A stretch of 64,000 nt of DNA from Brachionus rotundiformis. Its lineage: Eukaryota > Rotifera > Eurotatoria > Ploima > Brachionidae. The position numbers and the translations under genes are program-made. The stretch spans positions 71,727 to 135,726 of the forward strand of contig JAESIW010000118.1 in NCBI GenBank assembly GCA_016802295.1, in the 5' to 3' direction. Below the pieces are notes generated by a model. The model saw only the letters and a list, made by a program, of their open reading frames with translations, was not told the origin of the DNA and did not search any database. Positions 33,655 through 44,770 of the stretch are shown here, piece by piece (the first letter of the stretch is position 1; the number at the start of each line of letters is the position of its first letter).

Positions 33655-34289
33655 TTTAATGAAAAATGTAATGTTTATACCAATTTTTCGAGTTTTATTT
33701 TAGATGTTTTTAAAAATGTTACTTATTATTTTTAAGTAAAAGTTACTGAATTTTATAAGATTCAAGAACTATTAATACCTTGATTGAAACAATTTGCTAA
33801 AAACAAATTTAAGAAAAGTCAATATTTTAATTTCTGCGTCTATTTAGAATGCTATTGAATTTCTTTTTGAATCAATATTTATTTTTTATGACGACAAATT
33901 TAAAAATTTATTCAATACTTGAAATTCGATATAAACTCATTAATTATAAACTATTTAAATTATTTTTATTTATTTTTTTTCATTGAATAATTTTATATTT
34001 GTTATGACCGATTTTGCATGATCTTAAAAGTCTAAAATGTTTACATATTACAAGTAAATTTTTAATGAACAGTAATCAACAACTTTTTGCCTTTAAAAAC
34101 GTAACTATTTGCTATTAATTAAAATAAAGTATAATTTATAGAAGTAATTTTTTTGATTAAGTGTTCTTTAGAATCCTTTTTTCAAAATTTTTTATTTGAA
34201 TTTTCTAAATTTTGATTTTAATACAAACTTGAATGTTTTATTGTCTAAAAAATCATCGGTTTGTTCGCTTTTAAGCTTCTTTAGAATTC
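33655..34289. other. Intergenic, AT-rich
   Basis: No coding block or RNA gene recognised. Confidence 0.4.
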
Positions 34290-34800
34290 TTAAATTCTTA
34301 TATTGTTAAAAAAATAAAACATATTCAAGACTTGTTTGATAGTTTGTTTTAAACCGGTTAAACTGGTGAAAATTTTTAAAGTAATAAATATTTGCCTTGT
34401 GTTTTCAAAAATTTTGTTGATTAATTTTTTAGCATTAATTATATCTTTTTTATAATTTAGTAAGTTATGAGTTCTTGTTGTGACATTCTTACAAGAATGG
34501 CTGAGCCTATTACTGCTTTTTGTCAATGTGGAGCTGAATGAGCCATGTCCATTGAATTTTTCCAGCATAGCCTTGAAGACTTCTGTGGTTGTGGATTTTA
34601 CAACACTATCAGGCAATCTGGACCACTCTTTTTAAAAAGAAAATATGTCATAAAACATGTTTAAATTATTTATCAATTTCGAATCAACTTTTTAATCTAT
34701 ACTTTTCAATCAAATTTTCTCTCACTCGCCTTTCACTTAGCTTGGTTAGGCTTCAGCAATCGCATTTCATAGTCCGAATCTCTCAAACTTTCTTAACTGA
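34290..34800 (-). mobile_element. LINE 3'-end relic
   Basis: On the minus strand about 34555-34620 reads WSRLPDSVVKSTTTEVFKAM, the canonical end of a non-LTR retrotransposon ORF2 (WNxLPxxVVxAxSxxxFK). Upstream, at about 34690-34750, TKLSERRVRENLIEKYRL matches the RRxRGDLIQxYKI block that normally precedes it. Stops interrupt the sequence between the two. The rest of the element is missing, which is consistent with an old 5'-truncated copy. Confidence 0.6.
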
Positions 34801-35145
34801 GTTAAATTATTTGGCTTTTTATAAAATTAAAATTTTAACACTATTAGAAATAATAACACAATTTATTCCACAATTTTTTATTTTTTTAACGAATATAAAC
34901 AATGTAAAAAAATTAAATAAAAAAATCAATCCAGATCAAATCAAAAATTATATTAAACTATTTTTTTTATTAAATTTAACACTCATTGAAAATTTTTTTT
35001 ATAAGCATCTTTTTTTAAATTTAGTTAAATAAAAATTTTTACAATTATAATATAATTATCTATAAATTAAATCTTAAACATTTCAACTATTGATATGGAA
35101 AAGATATTCGAAAAAAAATTAACGGGAGATAAAACCATATAATTC

Positions 35146-37659
35146 TTATTTCGATGAAATAAATGCCTGTTGGGTTATTAACTGTGTCAATTTATCTAAA
35201 TTATGCATTAAATCATTTAACAATTTACTTAATGCATTTAAATCTGTAAAAACAGGCTCTGCATGGTCATTAGAATCAACTATTTCATTTTTATGAAAGC
35301 TTTTTACTTTGATTAGGGTTTGTCGTAGTTTTAAGAACAAATCATAATTTTGTTCGTTAGATAAGCTGTTTAAATTGTTTAATTCGATATTTGCCTTCGA
35401 ACAAAAACTGTCTTTGTAGTCTAAAAACGACTTCCATTCTTCATTATCTGAAGCATATTTTTTAATATTTCTTAATTTTTGAACAAATATTTCAAGATCT
35501 TCTTTAATATAACGCAAAATGATCAGAAAGCCGTTGCCATTTATTGACTGATTTGAATTATTCAATGGTAGGAAAATTCCCGTTTGTTTGTATTGACTAG
35601 GTTTAATGTTAAAACTAGCGTATTCGATAGACTTTTTGACATTTTCAGATTTTCTTTGCAAAGACAGCCTCTCAAAATTACTTGCTTTCATTTCTGTTGA
35701 ACAAGTAGAGCAGCTAGATGAGCTAGACGATGAACACTCTTCTTTTTTTTCATCCAAATCGTTTACTGATTGAGATCGTTTTTCTTCATCTTTTTTCTCT
35801 TCGCGGTTTACTTTTTTTAAATTACTAAAAACTTTTTGTAGTTCATTTTTTTCATTTTCTGGTTTTTGAATTATACGACTTTTAGGCCTTACATTGGACA
35901 CTTGAGGAGTAGTTGCAGTGGGCTTTTGACGCTTGTCAGCGCCTTGAAATGATTGATTTAAATTTTCTACATCTTTAAATGAGCATGATCTTTCTGGTGG
36001 TTTGGGTGGTTGATTTTTTTTTGCTTGGAAAGAGCTTAAAACTATCTGATTCGAAGACTTTTGGTTACTTTGAGCTGGAAGAGTCGAAGAATTAAAATCT
36101 TTGTGAATTACCATCGGAACAATGACAGAACTAGCTTCGTGAAACATGTTTTCAATATCTTTATAAATTTCGGCAAAAGTTGGACGATTGAAAGCCTCCC
36201 ACTGCCAGCAACGTCGCATTAATTCATACAAATTCAAAGGGCAATTATCCGGACACTCCATACGATAGCCTGAATCAAGCAAGTGATAAACACTGGCTAA
36301 TTCCACCCCTTGGTATGGAGATTTACCATAAGTTGATATCTCCCATAAAAGTATTCCATAAGCCCAAACGTCTGATTTGCTTGAAAATTTATTATAAGCT
36401 AATCCTTCTGGGGCTGTCCACTTGATGGGAAATTTTGCTCCTATGTGTGCCGTATATTCTGATTGTCCATCATTTTTATCAGACGAATTTACTAGTCTGG
36501 CTAAGCCAAAATCGGCAACTTTTACTAAATGATTTTCACCAACTAAACAATTTCTTGCAGCAAGATCTCTGTGAATAAAATTTTTTGATTCCAAATAGCT
36601 CATAGCTGAGGCTACTTGTAAGCCAAAATACAAAAGTACATTAAAATTTAAATCTTCTCTATTGGAATTTCTCAAATAGTCTAACAAATTCCCGTTGGGC
36701 ATAAACTCGGTAATTATATAGTAGGGAGGCTCGCGAGTGCAAATTCCAAGTAATTGAACTAAATTGGTATGTTTCATTTCTTTCATAATAGAGGCCTCGG
36801 CAAGAAATTCCTGTAAACACATATTTTCTTCTTTTAGTGTTTTGACTGCAACAATTTTATTGTATCTAAGCCAAATACCCTCATAGACATCGCCATATTG
36901 ACCTGAGCCTAGCTTAAGTCGCATTTGTATCTCGCACCTATCTAATTCCCATTTATCAGCACCATCGTTCAGCACATCAGCTGGACTAAATGAATAAAGC
37001 TGAGGTTTATTTTTAAGTTTGGCCGCAGGATACAAAAGTGTTGTAGTGAGACCGTCTTGTTCGATTGAATGATGATGAATTAACTCTGCCAAAGTTGAAA
37101 ACTTGGAATCTTTAGAAACATAATATAAGCTTAGTCCGTTCGGAAGTTCATCTTTGTTTATTCTATAATGATAAACTCGACCATCAAATCTTAATGAAAT
37201 TGAAAGCTGATTTTGACATGTCTCAGATTCTCTGACTAAAAATGAGCCGTTTATTCCTGATGAAAGCAAATATTCGGCCTTTACTCGTTCTATTTTACCA
37301 TGAAACCATGCGAAATTATCCAACTGATTGAATTGCTTTATGTAACTTGTAGGCACCCATCCGGTTTTTTGAGTATGAATATTCCGAACTTCACACCATT
37401 CTTTAGTTTTATTGTAGGATAAAATGTTAAGATTGTCTCCTTTTTGAATATTCAAATGTTTATCAAGATTACATCTGTAATCGTATAATGCAATGAATAT
37501 TTGATTTTGATCATTATTAGAATGAGATGAGAGAGATGGACTTGTTTGAGCAAGATTCTCTTTGGATTTATTTCGTTGCTTGAGATTATGTGAAAATCGT
37601 GTAGTATTCAATGGAGTGCCCGGGTTCGATTTAGTTGTATGAGAGCTTGAGTTCCCCAT
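35146..37659 (-). CDS. abl1: Abl-type non-receptor tyrosine kinase, intronless
   Basis: One uninterrupted ORF of 837 codons. Met-Gly at the start (MGNSSSH) is a myristoylation signal. SH3 spans residues ~54-112 (ALYDYRCN to GWVPTSYI), SH2 ~117-205 (WFHGKIE, GSFLVRESE) and the kinase ~236-490. The kinase shows the Gly loop GSGQYGDV, VAVKTL lysine, Thr gatekeeper in IITEF, HRDLAARN loop, DFGLAR, and FPIKWTAPEGLAY. PQPPKPPERS-like proline motifs follow, then a Ser/Lys-rich linker and a C-terminal helical region (~700-837, starting FLIILRYIKEDLEIF) that fits the Abl F-actin-binding domain. Abl couples receptors to actin remodelling. The activation loop is 7 residues longer than human ABL1, with SSDKNDGQ before the EYTAH autophosphorylation site. 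It is shorter overall than vertebrate ABL. Confidence 0.95.
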   Translation of the reverse strand: MGNSSSHTTKSNPGTPLNTTRFSHNLKQRNKSKENLAQTSPSLSSHSNNDQNQIFIALYDYRCNLDKHLNIQKGDNLNILSYNKTKEWCEVRNIHTQKTGWVPTSYIKQFNQLDNFAWFHGKIERVKAEYLLSSGINGSFLVRESETCQNQLSISLRFDGRVYHYRINKDELPNGLSLYYVSKDSKFSTLAELIHHHSIEQDGLTTTLLYPAAKLKNKPQLYSFSPADVLNDGADKWELDRCEIQMRLKLGSGQYGDVYEGIWLRYNKIVAVKTLKEENMCLQEFLAEASIMKEMKHTNLVQLLGICTREPPYYIITEFMPNGNLLDYLRNSNREDLNFNVLLYFGLQVASAMSYLESKNFIHRDLAARNCLVGENHLVKVADFGLARLVNSSDKNDGQSEYTAHIGAKFPIKWTAPEGLAYNKFSSKSDVWAYGILLWEISTYGKSPYQGVELASVYHLLDSGYRMECPDNCPLNLYELMRRCWQWEAFNRPTFAEIYKDIENMFHEASSVIVPMVIHKDFNSSTLPAQSNQKSSNQIVLSSFQAKKNQPPKPPERSCSFKDVENLNQSFQGADKRQKPTATTPQVSNVRPKSRIIQKPENEKNELQKVFSNLKKVNREEKKDEEKRSQSVNDLDEKKEECSSSSSSSCSTCSTEMKASNFERLSLQRKSENVKKSIEYASFNIKPSQYKQTGIFLPLNNSNQSINGNGFLIILRYIKEDLEIFVQKLRNIKKYASDNEEWKSFLDYKDSFCSKANIELNNLNSLSNEQNYDLFLKLRQTLIKVKSFHKNEIVDSNDHAEPVFTDLNALSKLLNDLMHNLDKLTQLITQQAFISSK

Positions 37660-38902
37660 TTTTTTTTACATTAGTTCTATTTTCTATTCCAAGCAAGTTA
37701 CATTTCTTACTAAAGCAAAAAATTAAAATAAAAAAATAGAAATAATTTTTTGATCGATCGACCCCTTTTCAAATGAAGTACAGTCCATTTTTATTATTAT
37801 TCTGCTCAGTCTAAGCAGACCAGGCCGAATAGGACAGTAAATAGTTTATCATCGATTGAATATTTTATTCATTAAATGTTAGAAATATTTTTAGGAATTT
37901 TTGATTAAATTATTACTAATTATTAATCTAAGAAACGAATGAATGAATTTTGTTTATGAAAAATATGTATTTATAATTTATCATTAAATATCCTAGCATG
38001 TTTAACTTTACTGTCTTAATTTCTTTACTTCGTATTTTATTTTTAAAAGTAATTTATTTTTTTTCAAAAAAAAACAAAAAATTTAGTTTTTTAAATTATC
38101 GCTTAAAAAGAAATCAAAAAATTAAAAAATAAAATTAATTATTTATTATAAAATCTTTAAAAATTCAAAAAGCCAATTATTATCAATTAACATTTAAACT
38201 CTATGAACTATCAGATTTTCTTTTTTTTTTAATTTATTTTCAGTGAAATTTTCTGTTTTAATAAGCTAAAGGAAAAAATAAAATAATAATTTTTAAATAA
38301 TTTTGAAAAAATAAATGATAAAATTATTAATCGAGTCTGTGATAATTTTTTGTGATATTATATGGTAAAATAATTGATTAAAACAAATTCGTTTTAATGA
38401 TATTAAAATTTTTGATTAATTTATTTGTTTTTAAACTAATTTATTTATTCACTAAGATAAAACATTTTTTTAAATTTAAATTTGATTCATATAAACTATA
38501 AGCAGAATGTTTTTATTTAAATTATAATAAAATGTTTACGTGATCTCAGGTGATTTATCTAAAATTACCAATTGGGTTAGATAAATTTTCTAATAATCAT
38601 TAATGTATCATTTTATTAAAGTATCTTTACAAAAAATTCAAGAAAAAAAAGATAATTTATTAGTTAAGATAACAAAATTAGTCTATTATTGACGTAAATT
38701 GGAAATAGAAATACTCGAAAAATATTTATATTTTTAAAAGTTTTTTTTTGAATGTAAGAATCTATAATAAAAAATGTCATATACTTAAAAAAAAATTATT
38801 TAATCCAATTCAGATCTTAATTTGTTTTAATTTTTTAAGCTTGATATTTTAATTTTAAGTTTAGATGATAAAAAAAGCAAACCAATACAAAACAAATTTA
38901 AT
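37660..38902. other. Divergent promoter region between Abl and SLC41
   Basis: This is 1.2 kb between two head-to-head genes, so it should hold both promoters. A GC-richer patch near 37800-37840 (CTGCTCAGTCTAAGCAGACC) contains a partial inverted repeat around CTAAGCAG and may be a regulatory site. No gene is visible. Confidence 0.35.
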
Positions 38903-40580
38903 ATGCCTAGAAATTCTATTTTTCAGTTAAACGGTAATGGAGTGGTTTTTTTAATTATATTTAAAAAAAATTTAATTTAATTTATTATAGATAACTTAAA
39001 TCAAGTCAATCCAGAGACTAAATTTCCTCAAGAATGTGAAATTAATAGAACTGAATCAGAAAAACAATTGATAATGTTGATCGAAGAGCATAATCATGAA
39101 AAATGGTACCATACTTTGGTTCAAATTGTGATACCGTTTATCATTGCTGGATTTGGAATGGTTGCAGCTGGAATTTTGTTGGATGAAGTTCAAACGTGGG
39201 ATCTTTTCTTAAACGTTAAAGAAGTAATAGTGCTTGTTCCTGCTTTACTTGGTTTAAAAGGCAATTTGGAAATGACTCTTGCATCGCGAGTATCTACTCA
39301 TGTGAATTTAAAAGAAGTAAATGATTGGAATTCTGCTAAAAAAGTTGTCATAGGGAATATTGCTTTAACTCAAATACAATCAATAGTCGTTGGTTTACTT
39401 GCATCGTTTATTGCAAGCATTACTGAATTTATCGCCGAAAAGAAATTCAAGTTAGAAAATATACTTATATTAATTGTGACTAGTATTTCTACAGCAGCGT
39501 TAGCTAGTTTTTTTCTTGGCTTAATTATAATGTTTATTATAATAATATCCTCAAAATTTAAAATTAATCCAGACAATATTGCAACTCCAATTGCCGCTAG
39601 TTTGGGTGATGTTGTCACTTTGGCAATTTTATCTTTTGTGGGAACTTTTTTTTACAAATATCAACATCTAATTTATATTCACTGTATTATTATTGTTTTT
39701 TTTCTGGTTTTAATACCCTTTCTCGGGATATACTGCAATAAAAATAATTTTGTAAAAGAAACTCTATACAAAGGATGGGCACCAGTAATAGCTGCAATGA
39801 TTATAAGCAGCATTGCAGGAATTATTCTGGAGATAGCGATAGGTTTTTACAGTGGAACAGCCATTTATCAACCTGTGGTCAATGGTGTTGGAGGTAATAT
39901 TGTTGGAATATTCGCATCTCGTCTTGGAACAAGTTTACATAGAACAGGAAATATAGGAAAGTGGGCACATTGGGCCCCAAGAAAAATATATCTTTATCCT
40001 TATGATGCTTTCTTTTCATCATCAAGTACATAAAAGTTTTATATTAAAAATAATAGGTTAATTTATTTGAAAGATCCTGAACACAAAACTGGACTTGTTC
40101 TCCTTGCTTTGACCATACCTGGACACACCCTCTTTTTTTTTGTAATTTATTTGTTTAAAAACGAAAAGTTGATTGTGCAATTAATTTTTTTTTACCTTGG
40201 ATTTATTTCGATTCAAGTAATTAACTATTGTTTATAAATTTTAAAATTTTTCAAATTAATCTACTTAATTTGAAAAAATTGTTTTTATGTGTACTAAAAT
40301 CATATCATTTTATCTTAAATTTAAGGTCTTGTTTCTTCTCATCTTATGTTATGTATTAGTACATTTGTTTTGGAGATGGAAACAAAATCCAGATATTATG
40401 TGCATTCCTTTATTAACAGCAATTGGAGATTTTACTGGTGTATGTCTTTTATTTTTATGCTTTCATTTGGTATATTTAACTGGTGAAGATTCAGTGCGCA
40501 ATACAACAACACAAGATATTTTATCAACTACAAATATCTATGGTAACTTAACAAACAGTTCATCTCATTTTTTCAATTAA
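38903..40580 (+). CDS. slc41a1: SLC41-type magnesium transporter
   Basis: Four exons: 38903-38933 (MPRNSIFQLN), 38991-40025, 40074-40216 and 40326-40580. They join in phase to 1,464 nt (487 residues). SLC41 proteins are MgtE-like Mg2+ carriers of animal plasma membranes, built of two homologous five-helix halves. Both signature loops are present: PALLGLKGNLEMTLASRVST in half one and NGVGGNIVGIFASRLGTSLH in half two. The third exon adds LLALTIPGHTLFFFVIYLF, and the last exon ends with the conserved IPLLTAIGDFTGVCLLFL helix. The 40025/40074 junction uses GTACAT and an acceptor at TTTGAAAG. An apparent nearer acceptor (AATAATAG) would break the frame. Introns of 48-110 nt are typical of this window. 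Confidence 0.92.
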
Positions 40581-40765
40581 ACTTAAGTTTTTTTTTGATT
40601 AATCTTTTAAACTATTTATAAAATCTTTTTGAACAATATTTGAAAATATCATTTAATAAATTCAAAAATAAAGATATTAAAAAATTGTAAATTCATTTTT
40701 GAAAATTAAGAATTTGAATAAAATAAATAAAGAAAGCAGACTTTATTTTTTATCATTTGTGTGTG
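40581..40765. other. Convergent 3' flanks of SLC41 and SMYD
   Basis: A short AT-rich gap with AATAAA-like motifs near 40665 and 40722. Nothing else is seen. Confidence 0.4.
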
Positions 40766-43700
40766 TCAATGATTTATTTCATTATAATTTTTAAGAATAT
40801 GGAAAATTTTGTTTTCTTTTTCAAAACATATTTTTAAAATTTTTGTGCATTCAATTAAGAATTCTGCTGATTTAAATGGTGGATCGATGATTCGTAATAA
40901 TTTCACAATCTTCAACAATAAAATACCAGTTGTTGGATGATTAGGTGGTAGAACATATCTATCATAGACATTTTTAATAATTTGACTAATTAAAACAAAT
41001 AGTTAATTTTTTACTTGTAAGAAGGTAAAAGATGATCAATTGCGACTTGAAAAGCTAAATCGTATTTTTCTGTTTCATTATAAAAGTCAAATAGATACTC
41101 ATACAATTTGACTAGATAAATATTGCAAAATTGTTTCCCATTTGTATCAATACCAATCAAATTTTCCAATTTGTCTATCATGTTTTTTACTTTATCAAAT
41201 AAGCTTATGATTTTTTTCGTCGAATTAACATCATTAAATAAATCTTTCAAGTCTAGATAAAATTGTCGCGTTGACTCTTCCTCTTTATTACAATTTAAAC
41301 AACAACAACTAATTAACTCATTATCATTATCACACAAATCTTTGTAAATATTAAAATTATAGATCCTAATTGAATCTTAATTTTCGATTCATTTCGAAAA
41401 ATGAAGCTTTTCTATCTAATAAATTTTATTAAGATAGTCATTTCTATTAATCTTGACCAAAAGGTCTTTTTTCCCTACTATATTGAATCAAACGATAGGG
41501 AATCTCGAAATTTGAATACATGTCCCGAATTGTTATATTTTTTTAATTATGAGCCATTTATTAAGTCACAAGCATATACACTGACTCTACAGAGCTTTAA
41601 TTCAAAGAACAAGTTTAGCAGAAAAAAAAGGAATGTTTCAAAATTTAAATCTCAAATTAAACAAAATTATGATCATAAGGACGATTTGCCACCATCCATT
41701 CAAATGAACGACTTAAAAAATGACGAATATTTAACAGAAGATAATTACGATGACTTAGCAGAAGGTCCTTTCTATTCAATTTTATCACAAACATATGATA
41801 TCTGTTGTTCGCTTAACGCAAATCGTTTAACTCCGATAAAAATTAAAGATGACACAGCAATGTACGAATTACTCTTTAACACCTATAATAATGAGACAAG
41901 AATTCTGAATTATAAAACAAAGGGAATTTTTTCTATAATTGAATTAAAAGAAGTAGTTTTCAATCCAAATATTGTTCCAATTATGACATCACCATCATTT
42001 TATCTTATTACAAAACGAGAACACAATGGAACACCTACATTTACTCCAATAGCTATTTCCATTCTTTTTAACTCATGGCCTATTCTAATATTTTTCCTTC
42101 TGGCAAATGCGTATGCAGCAGTTTTTGTTTGGTTTTTGGATAAAACTCTGAAACAGAACCAGTTTCCAAGAGAATTTCTAAAAGGATCATTTTATGGTTT
42201 TTGGTGGTCTTTTGTTATTTTTACAGCTAATAAGTAAACTTTTAGATTTAAAGGAATAAAAAATACTACAATTTATTAAAGTCTAGCGCCTCGAATAAAT
42301 ATAAAAAATTGGTTAATAAGAATATTTACAACAGTGTGGATGATGGTCATAGTTATAATGATGGTTGTTTTTGTTTCCATGTTTACAAGTCAGCTTACAA
42401 TTTACGCAATAAATGGTCAAAGTTTGAATGAAAAGTTAGTTGGGCTAAATAAATTTTCTTTAGACCGTACTTGGATAGAACAAGAAAATGCCTTCTCAGT
42501 CGAATATGAGTCTTTTGACGAAATGTTCAGTGATCTTGAAGAGCAAAAAATAGACTACATTCTTCTCGATCATGCTTTTGCTAATTTTTACTCAAAGACG
42601 ATAAATGAAAAATTTTACATTATTAGAAAAATTCAAAGACAAAAAACTTATAATATTCTATTGCGAGGCTTTTCTAATAGTCAAATTGGTTGCTTCCAAA
42701 TGACAGCAAATTTGATGAATCAGTTATGGGTCAAACAAAATATGACTCTAAATTTTAATAAAATTCATGACAAGTCTAAATATTTTGACATTACTAATGA
42801 ACTGTTGTATCCTCAAAGGAATACAATTTTGTTTGTATCAATTGGTGTTTTGGTAATGATATTAATTATTGGAATCGCCTGGGAAATCACTTGTCTGAAA
42901 CAACCTGGGCTTTCTAGTTTCAAAGGAAACAGTAGCGGGCTTTTAAATAGTAACCAAGCACTTAGCTGTATGTCAAGTAATCAATATCGTCCAAGGCTTC
43001 AAAGGATCGGATACAATTTACCTACAATAACTGAATCTAATGAAACTTTACAGCAAAACTACCATAATGAACCTCAGTTTAATACATCAGTTATTGACAA
43101 TATTTCCAGCATTCGAAATACAATCGCCAGTCTTTTAAATTCATCCGAATGCGCTGATAAGTCTGTTAAATTCAATCCATTAGTTCACAATTTCTACTAT
43201 TCAGAATCAAGCCATAAGTCATCTACAGAAGCTTATGACCAAGCGTTAATAAATGCGAGAAATCAAGCCATCAATCGGTCTATTTATACCAATGAAATGA
43301 TAAGTGATCCATCAAGTTTTGACGAGTCACTCAAAATTAGGATGTACCCTAAGCCAGACTATAGATTAGATGACTCTTATTTTAAAGCCAGTAAATTCGA
43401 ATTATCATCATCAGATAGTTCTTCTTATAAAACAAATGATACAAATGTTATTAACAACGATAACAATGATTCAAGTCCTGATGATAGCCTTAACCAAAGA
43501 GAGACTCAAATTGTTACACCTGAATCAAATACTCAAGTTAATACAAATACTAACTCAAAAATAGAATCTTCTATGAACAACACTTTAAGTCAATTACCTG
43601 AAACCTTTCGCGAATTACCTCGAAATGAATCGTTTTACTTAAATGAAATATCAAGCATTAAGCTTTAAAATAATTTTTTAACTTTACCAATTTTTACCAT

Positions 43701-44770
43701 ATTTTTTTTGCATTTAATGCATTTTAAAGTTATGAGTTTATCATCCTTTAAAAATAAAATTTTTTATTTTTTCAATTTTTCTCAATTTTAGTTAGAAAAA
43801 TAATAATGTAAAAAAAGTCACTTACAAAATCATTTTTGAATAAACATCGATCACATTTGCAGGAGAAATAATAATATTTTGATAGATATTGTTGTCTAAA
43901 TTTTTTAGAATTTAAAATATCCATGTAAGAAATAAAAGGTTTTTCTTCAGGCTTCAAATCACGAATTGCTTTAACATAAATTTTAGATCCATTAAAAGTT
44001 AAAACAGAATTTGGTTCACACGAATGATCAATACTAGAAACGCTAAGATAAATACCAGATCCTATTGCTTCAGATAAATCGAAATTACTAATTGTAATTG
44101 CATTAATTATTATTTTTCCAAATATTGATATCATTTCCCTAACACTCAACTTATTGTTTAATAAAAAATCTTCACCCATTATGTTTTTGATAAATAGAAA
44201 GCAACTCTGCATTCTAGGTAGCCTGTTTATATCGTTAACCAAATCATCATAATCTTTTTAAGATAAGGATTTTCAGCTTTTAATGAATAAACAATCAAGG
44301 AAAAATTTACGATCCATCAAATTGTCAAATGTTTTTAAACCAAAATCGTCAATAAAATATCTTTTATCGTTCTTAAAAAGTAAATGAAAAATTATTTTAA
44401 AAAAACATTATCATCGTTACTAGTTTGATTAATATTATCGTTCTAAGAAAAATTCGATTTAGGTCATCTTGTAATTCTAATTTAAGATGAGAGCTTTCTT
44501 CAAGATTGGAAAATTTAGAACACTCATATTTATGTATAGACCAATCTTCTTTTTGACATTCTTTGGAACAAAAAAACATGAATTTACATCTTGAACATCG
44601 GTAGCATTTTGATAAACTAAAATAGTTGAAATCAATCTCCTTTAAAAATAGTATTATAGTTAAAATTACTCTTTTAAACAAAAGTCACAAAACAATTGTT
44701 TCTTATTAAATGCTAGACAGTGGACAAATGGTTGAGATTCAATAACAGTAGAACCAGCAAAAACTGTCAT
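40766..44770 (-). CDS. SMYD-family SET/MYND protein lysine methyltransferase, with a nested gene in its intron
   Basis: Exons: 44770-44670 (MTVFAGSTV, ATG start), 44616-44421, 44371-44311, 44253-43826, an exon from about 41305 to 41018, and 40985-40766 (TGA stop). The MYND zinc finger is split across the SET domain N-part as in SMYD1-3: CDFCLKDLSKCYRCSRC, FFCSKECQKEDWSIH and KYEC. The SET part shows SSIDHSCEPNSVLTFNG (the NHSCxPN motif, here DHSCEPN), PFISYMDI and post-SET CKCDRC. The C-terminal helical region has VLPPNHPTTGILLLKI, typical of the SMYD TPR-like domain. These enzymes methylate histone or cytosolic proteins. The donor at 43826 is strong. The matching in-frame acceptor near 41305 lacks a pyrimidine tract, so an extra exon may be missing. 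The SMYD subtype is not clear. Confidence 0.82.
41401..43668 (+). CDS. Ionotropic-glutamate-receptor-like channel with degenerate pore filter
   Basis: Two exons, 41401-42233 and 42282-43668, join in phase 2 to 739 residues. A signal peptide (FYLINFIKIVISI) leads a poorly conserved extracellular S1 region with a furin-like RKKR near residue 77. Membrane topology follows K+-channel-like glutamate receptors: M1 WPILIFFLLANAYAAVFVWF, a re-entrant loop KGSFYGFWWSFVIFTANNLA, and M2 WLIRIFTTVWMMVIVIMMVV. The S2 lobe (SFDEMFSDLEEQKIDYILLD) follows, then a last helix TILFVSIGVLVMILIIGIAW. The cytoplasmic tail is about 240 residues, rich in Ser and Asn. In relatives the loop carries TVGYGD; here the same place reads FTANNLAP, so K+ selectivity cannot be assumed. 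The gene lies wholly inside the SMYD intron on the opposite strand. Confidence 0.75.

Noticed and set aside
34589..35032. Plus-strand 147-codon hydrophobic ORF
   Set aside because: It overlaps the antisense LINE relic and AT-rich DNA. The Leu/Phe/Ile richness is what AT-rich sequence gives by chance.
40033..40073. Acceptor AATAATAG at about 40057 for SLC41 exon 3
   Set aside because: It breaks the frame with the only usable donor at 40026. The acceptor at TTTGAAAG (exon from 40074) keeps phase and the conserved domain.
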